Shown: piece after piece, positions 29,790 to 33,164 of the stretch | How the letters are laid out: the number at the start of each line of letters is the position of its first letter | Numbering within the stretch: the stretch's first letter is position 1 | NCBI GenBank assembly: GCA_049587715.1 | Contig: JBAVEL010000057.1 | Coordinates: 1-33,164, forward strand | Direction of reading: 5' to 3' | Length of the DNA: 33,164 bases | Source: JBAVEL01 sp049587715 | Lineage (GTDB): Bacteria; Bacteroidota; Ignavibacteria; UBA10030; UBA6906 | Program-made: the position numbers and the translations under genes | Notes under the pieces: model-generated | The model's database searches: none | Told to the model about the DNA's origin: nothing | Seen by the model: only the letters and a program-made list of their open reading frames with translations

Positions 29790-30482
29790 GTGGGATCCCA
29801 GAATCCCATGCTCAACCTGGATGTGCGAGAGACCCTGCGGTTTCTTGACGAGAAGCCGGCCGGAAGTAGGTGCCATGCGACGGCTGTCACTCAGGTTTGT
29901 GGTGAGGATTTGGGGCTGGCGCTGCTGAGACGTTATCTGAGCCGTGACGGGGCAGTCGTTGAGCGGTTGATCGGGCCGTGCACCCAGGGCACGAAGAAGG
30001 GGCGACGGCTCGATGGATGGATACATCTTAGGCACGACGCGACTGAGGTTCTGTATCAAGTCGAAGTGAAGTCGTGGTCTGCCCATGCCCTCGGTGGTAC
30101 CCCTCTCCCGATTGATGCTCCAAAGGAGCGGCAGAGTGAGTATCGAATCGCGCGCTGGAAGGGCGAGTGGAATGGGTTCACCTTCATCAAGGAGAATGTC
30201 CGTAAGGTGCTGACGCCCATGAGGCCTCCTGAAGGGTGCGAAGGCCTTCCCATCAAGCCCCTGGTTTGCTACTGGTGGCCGATCCACCCGGATGGTCTTG
30301 CAGACCCTTTCTTCATGATGCCTCTGACTTCTGAGCAGTTTTCAGAAGTGAGTTTCTTTTCGATGTCGAATTACCTTCGCGGTTGTGGCGAGGCGGTCAT
30401 AACGCTCGATCTACCTAATACTGCCGCTCGCATGGGGTGGCTTGCCTCAATGTTTCGACCTGCTGCTGTGGCACAAGCATAG
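29790..30482 (+). CDS. PD-(D/E)xK-nuclease-like protein
   Basis: This 230-residue protein of no named family has a restriction-endonuclease-like core: Asp75 in RRLDGWIHL, a strand, then Glu92-Val-Lys94 in YQVEVKSWS. This D...ExK layout is that of Mg-dependent PD-(D/E)xK nucleases. A helix-rich N-terminus (RETLRFLDEKPAG) precedes it. The C-terminal part has 'VCYWWPIHPDGLADPFFMMPLT' and 'SFFSMSNYLR'. I chose GTG 29790 because a perfect AAGGAGG lies eight bases upstream; ATG 29748 would add 14 residues without such a site. It stands 131 bases before a DUF2075 nuclease-helicase on the same strand, suggesting a two-gene module. Active-site assignment is inference. Confidence 0.7.
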   Translation: MGSQNPMLNLDVRETLRFLDEKPAGSRCHATAVTQVCGEDLGLALLRRYLSRDGAVVERLIGPCTQGTKKGRRLDGWIHLRHDATEVLYQVEVKSWSAHALGGTPLPIDAPKERQSEYRIARWKGEWNGFTFIKENVRKVLTPMRPPEGCEGLPIKPLVCYWWPIHPDGLADPFFMMPLTSEQFSEVSFFSMSNYLRGCGEAVITLDLPNTAARMGWLASMFRPAAVAQA

Positions 30483-30613
30483 AGGGTCCCCATTGCTGTT
30501 TGGCCCTTCCTGTTCCGTTCTGGGGTCTCCGGATGCGCAGTGGCTCCAGACGAAGGAGTGTGGTGCGGGGGAGGATCTTGGCAGGTGTGTGATCGGGTGA
30601 TCTGTACGACGAG

Positions 30614-32773
30614 ATGCAGGATGGGACCCCTGAAGACATGCTACTAACAGTATCCGAGTTTCGAGAGGCGATCCACACAGATCGACCTGGCCTGATTGGT
30701 GCGCTCCAATCCGCAACCGGGCGGACCGGGGACGAGGAGCGGGAGGCATGGGAATCATCGCTCCCTGCCTTGGCGAACGCGCTTGCGTCGCCCACATACA
30801 GTGGACTGCATCTCTACTTCACCGGCCATGGTTATCTTGCGCTTGAGTACCAGCTCCCGGCCGCATCCTACTGGTGCGACGTTGTTCTGCTTGGTCGGGG
30901 CGCGGCCGGACCTTCGGCAGTCATCGTGGAGCTGAAGCACTGGATTACCCGGGGTGATCGGCCGGGGCCGACCGAGGGGCTGATGGAGCGCGGCGGCGAG
31001 ATGACGTTGCACCCAGCGGATCAGGTGCGCGGCTACACGGAATACTGCCGACGTTTCCATTCTGCTGTTCAGGACCAGCGCGCAGGAGTGCGAGGTTGCG
31101 TGCTCTTCACACGCGACTACTTTGTGGACCGGTATGTGGAGCCGCCGAACGATGCGTTGGTCCGCGAGTATCCATGCTTTACGATGGCGGCGAATAGTGT
31201 GCGCGAGGCGTTGCCGGGGTATCTTGTTCCGCACCTTGATGCACCGGACGAGAGGTTCGCGCGTGCCTTTGTCGCCGGTCGCTATCGGCAGGATCGCGGG
31301 TTCATCCGCCAGATCGGGGCTCAGATTCGCGATCGGGCGAATAGCCCATTCGAGCTGCTCGACCACCAGCGTCGGGCTTTTGCCCTGGTACGGGCTCGGC
31401 TTGAGACGGGCGTCTTCGCCGGAGGCAGGCCTCGCAAGCAGGTGATTGTCATCCAGGGTCCGCCCGGGTCGGGCAAGTCTGTCCTCGCTGCTCGCATATG
31501 GTCTGCGCTGGTCACCGATAGTCGTCTGCCGGAGGGATCCGCAGTACTAACCACTACATCGACCGCTCAGACGAGTAACTGGTCAAAACTCTTCCAGGTG
31601 GCCGGTGGGTCGCGGGGGGCAGGGGGTGTGGTCAAGCGCGCAGCAAGCTATGTCCCTGTGACGACTCAGACCTTTGGGCAGCTACGCCGCAAACATGGCA
31701 GTGACTTCGCGACTAATTGCGCAGATTGGCGCAACAACGTACAGCTCCTGCGTGACTGGGCTGTGACCTTCCAAGATGGCGCGTGCGACGAGCAGTACCT
31801 TGTCTCGGTGGTCGATGAGGCGCATGCCCTCATTAACCCGGAACACGCAGAGGGGCGTGGTCAGTTCGGGTTCGCGCCGACTTTCGGGCCACTCGGGTGG
31901 CATATCATTCGTTGTTCGACCGTCTCGATCTTCCTGTTGGATGCCGAACAGGGGTTTCGAGACCGGGAGAACACCTCACTTGCCGACATATTGCGGTGGG
32001 GTGGGGAACTGGGTGCCGAGATCGGCGAACCCATCTCCCTGGAGGGGGCGCAGTTTCGATGCGCCGGATCCACCGACTACGTGGCCTGGGTGGAAGGTCT
32101 ACTGCAGGGGCGATCGGCATCGGACCTTGCGGCCATCGCCCGCCGGTGGCGCAAACTCTTCGACGTACGGATCGCAGCTACTCCAACGATCTTGGAGCAA
32201 TGGCTGCGAGACAAAGCGACGCATGGCCAGACCGTCCGTCTCTTGGCCAGCTACGCGCGCGAATGGAAGACGAAAGGTGCTGCACGGCCTCACGCCCTCC
32301 CGGCCGCGCAACGAGACTTCCATGAACCATACGTGGACGACTCGGGAACCCGGCGGTACTGGAGCAAGGTCTGGAACTTCATCCCTCACAACGGCAGCGA
32401 CTATACATGGTTCATCCAGGCGCCCGTGGGGAGCCCCATGCACGCAGACCCGCTCTGCGAGGTCGGGTGCCCGTATGCAGTTAGAGGGTTCGATTTCGAC
32501 AGCATTGGCGTACTATGGCTGGGAGATCTGGTCTGGCGCAAGGACCATTGGCGGCCCGACCTGACGCATGTGCATGATACCGGTCTCGAGCGGAGCGTCC
32601 GGGCGGCAAAAGCGGACCACGCGTTTGGGGGTGCACACGAGAGACTCCGGGCTGCTCTTGCGCAGGCATATCGAATTCTCCTTACACGCGGCATGACTGC
32701 GTGTTACCTGTGGATTGAAGACCCGGAGACGCGCGACCACGTTCGCGCGTGTCTGGGACCCCCCGGCGACTGA
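30614..32773 (+). CDS. DUF2075 helicase with N-terminal PD-(D/E)xK nuclease-like domain
   Basis: This 719-residue protein has two main parts. Residues about 60-180 look like a nuclease: Asp89 in YWCDVVLLG and Glu106-Leu-Lys108 in IVELKHW. From about 255 a superfamily-I-type helicase/ATPase core of the DUF2075 (Schlafen group III-like) family follows. Its elements are Walker A GPPGSGKSVLA (Lys288), 'LTTTSTAQTSNW', 'VTTQTFGQLRRKHG', Walker B VSVVDEAHALI (Asp401, Glu402), 'FLLDAEQGFRDRENTS', 'QFRCAGSTDYVAWV' and 'EVGCPYAVRGFDFDSIGVLW'. Such proteins occur in mobile and defence regions and are thought to act on nucleic acid. ATG 30614 is used; ATG 30638 is possible. With the upstream nuclease-like gene it may form an anti-phage module. 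Confidence 0.88.
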   Translation: MQDGTPEDMLLTVSEFREAIHTDRPGLIGALQSATGRTGDEEREAWESSLPALANALASPTYSGLHLYFTGHGYLALEYQLPAASYWCDVVLLGRGAAGPSAVIVELKHWITRGDRPGPTEGLMERGGEMTLHPADQVRGYTEYCRRFHSAVQDQRAGVRGCVLFTRDYFVDRYVEPPNDALVREYPCFTMAANSVREALPGYLVPHLDAPDERFARAFVAGRYRQDRGFIRQIGAQIRDRANSPFELLDHQRRAFALVRARLETGVFAGGRPRKQVIVIQGPPGSGKSVLAARIWSALVTDSRLPEGSAVLTTTSTAQTSNWSKLFQVAGGSRGAGGVVKRAASYVPVTTQTFGQLRRKHGSDFATNCADWRNNVQLLRDWAVTFQDGACDEQYLVSVVDEAHALINPEHAEGRGQFGFAPTFGPLGWHIIRCSTVSIFLLDAEQGFRDRENTSLADILRWGGELGAEIGEPISLEGAQFRCAGSTDYVAWVEGLLQGRSASDLAAIARRWRKLFDVRIAATPTILEQWLRDKATHGQTVRLLASYAREWKTKGAARPHALPAAQRDFHEPYVDDSGTRRYWSKVWNFIPHNGSDYTWFIQAPVGSPMHADPLCEVGCPYAVRGFDFDSIGVLWLGDLVWRKDHWRPDLTHVHDTGLERSVRAAKADHAFGGAHERLRAALAQAYRILLTRGMTACYLWIEDPETRDHVRACLGPPGD

Positions 32774-32935
32774 ATATGAGATCCAGAAGACTACAAGGCA
32801 AGGGCAGAATCGTCCACCGCGAGGCGCAAGCCGGGAGAGGATGTCGCGAGGTGCACGTTCGGATAGAGGGACCCACCTCTTTGTTCCGACACGGGCCTCC
32901 CTCCGCTGCAGCCGGGCGCTTCAGAAAATGAGACC

Positions 32936-33164
32936 ATGAATTGGTGGACAGGAATCCCCGCTTTCGTTGTGCTGTCTGCGTCCGGCTTCTTCAGCATACG
33001 GGCTTTGAGACGTCTGCACAGGATCTGGAAGAACAGCCCCGCCATGTACCGGGAGCTTGCCCCGGATGAACAGAGGGACGTCTTCTTCGTCCTGCCCACG
33101 AAGAACCGGGAGTTCATGAAGTGCCTCTACCTGAGCATGGCCTTCTTCCTGGCCGGGATGGCGT
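32936..33164 (+). CDS. Membrane protein of unknown function (cut by window edge)
   Basis: The frame starts at ATG 32936 and is open to the window edge, giving the first 76 residues. A first hydrophobic segment (IPAFVVLSASGFFSI) is followed by a basic loop (RALRRLHRIWKNSP), a hydrophilic stretch and the beginning of a second membrane segment (CLYLSMAFFLAGMA). No family is recognised. The base texture returns to that of the 1-26 kb genes, so this likely marks the right end of the accessory region. The 162 bases before it hold no gene I can support. Confidence 0.6.
   Translation, partial: MNWWTGIPAFVVLSASGFFSIRALRRLHRIWKNSPAMYRELAPDEQRDVFFVLPTKNREFMKCLYLSMAFFLAGMA

Overview
The window is a GC-rich bacterial chromosome segment with 31 called genes. 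Features typical of FCB-superphylum or related uncultured lineages are a PorV/PorQ-type outer-membrane protein, secreted proteins with fibronectin-III and 'GWNL' modules, an SBBP beta-propeller protein and lipoproteins. I cannot name the phylum. Across 1-26.3 kb the genes share one style: dense, short G and C runs, ATGA/GTGA overlaps, and a recurring promoter of the form TTGNNN, exactly 17 bases, TANNNT.

Layout. (1) 1-4.7 kb: a secreted beta-propeller protein cut by the window edge (minus), a secreted subtilisin-like protease with fibronectin-III domains, and a GNAT acetyltransferase. (2) 14.3 down to 4.7 kb, minus strand: a surface-sugar operon. It runs phosphohexomutase, GT-B-like transferase, SpsF-type cytidylyltransferase, split transketolase, class-III aminotransferase, PtmA-like SDR, KdsC-type phosphatase, NeuB-family synthase and a fatty-acid-hydroxylase-type membrane protein. 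Together these look like a route to a CMP-activated ulosonic acid whose carbon skeleton is made by a transketolase; I cannot match it to a described pathway. (3) 14.4-20.5 kb, plus strand: AMMECR1, MEMO, DUF2520 protein, sugar-1-phosphate nucleotidylyltransferase, enoyl-CoA hydratase, an unknown membrane-anchored protein and glycyl-tRNA synthetase. (4) 20.5-25.3 kb, plus strand: a lipoprotein, two paralogous exported proteins, a CPBP membrane protease, a TPR protein and a ZIP metal transporter, facing a PorV/PorQ-like gene on the minus strand.

(5) 26.3-32.9 kb is accessory DNA with a different base texture. It opens with a 12-bp tandem repeat. Three consecutive single genes, all on the plus strand, are each followed by an attC-like imperfect palindrome: a RelA/SpoT-domain protein, a protein that looks like a HEPN domain fused to a primase-like (AEP-like) domain, and a DUF4160 protein. 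This is the architecture of an integron cassette array lacking a visible integrase. Next come a PD-(D/E)xK-like nuclease protein and a DUF2075 nuclease-helicase, which together look like a two-gene defence module. Host-style sequence resumes with a membrane protein cut by the right edge.

The strongest candidates for something undescribed are the HEPN/AEP-like fusion in the cassette array, the transketolase-aminotransferase-NeuB sugar operon, and the nuclease plus nuclease-helicase pair.
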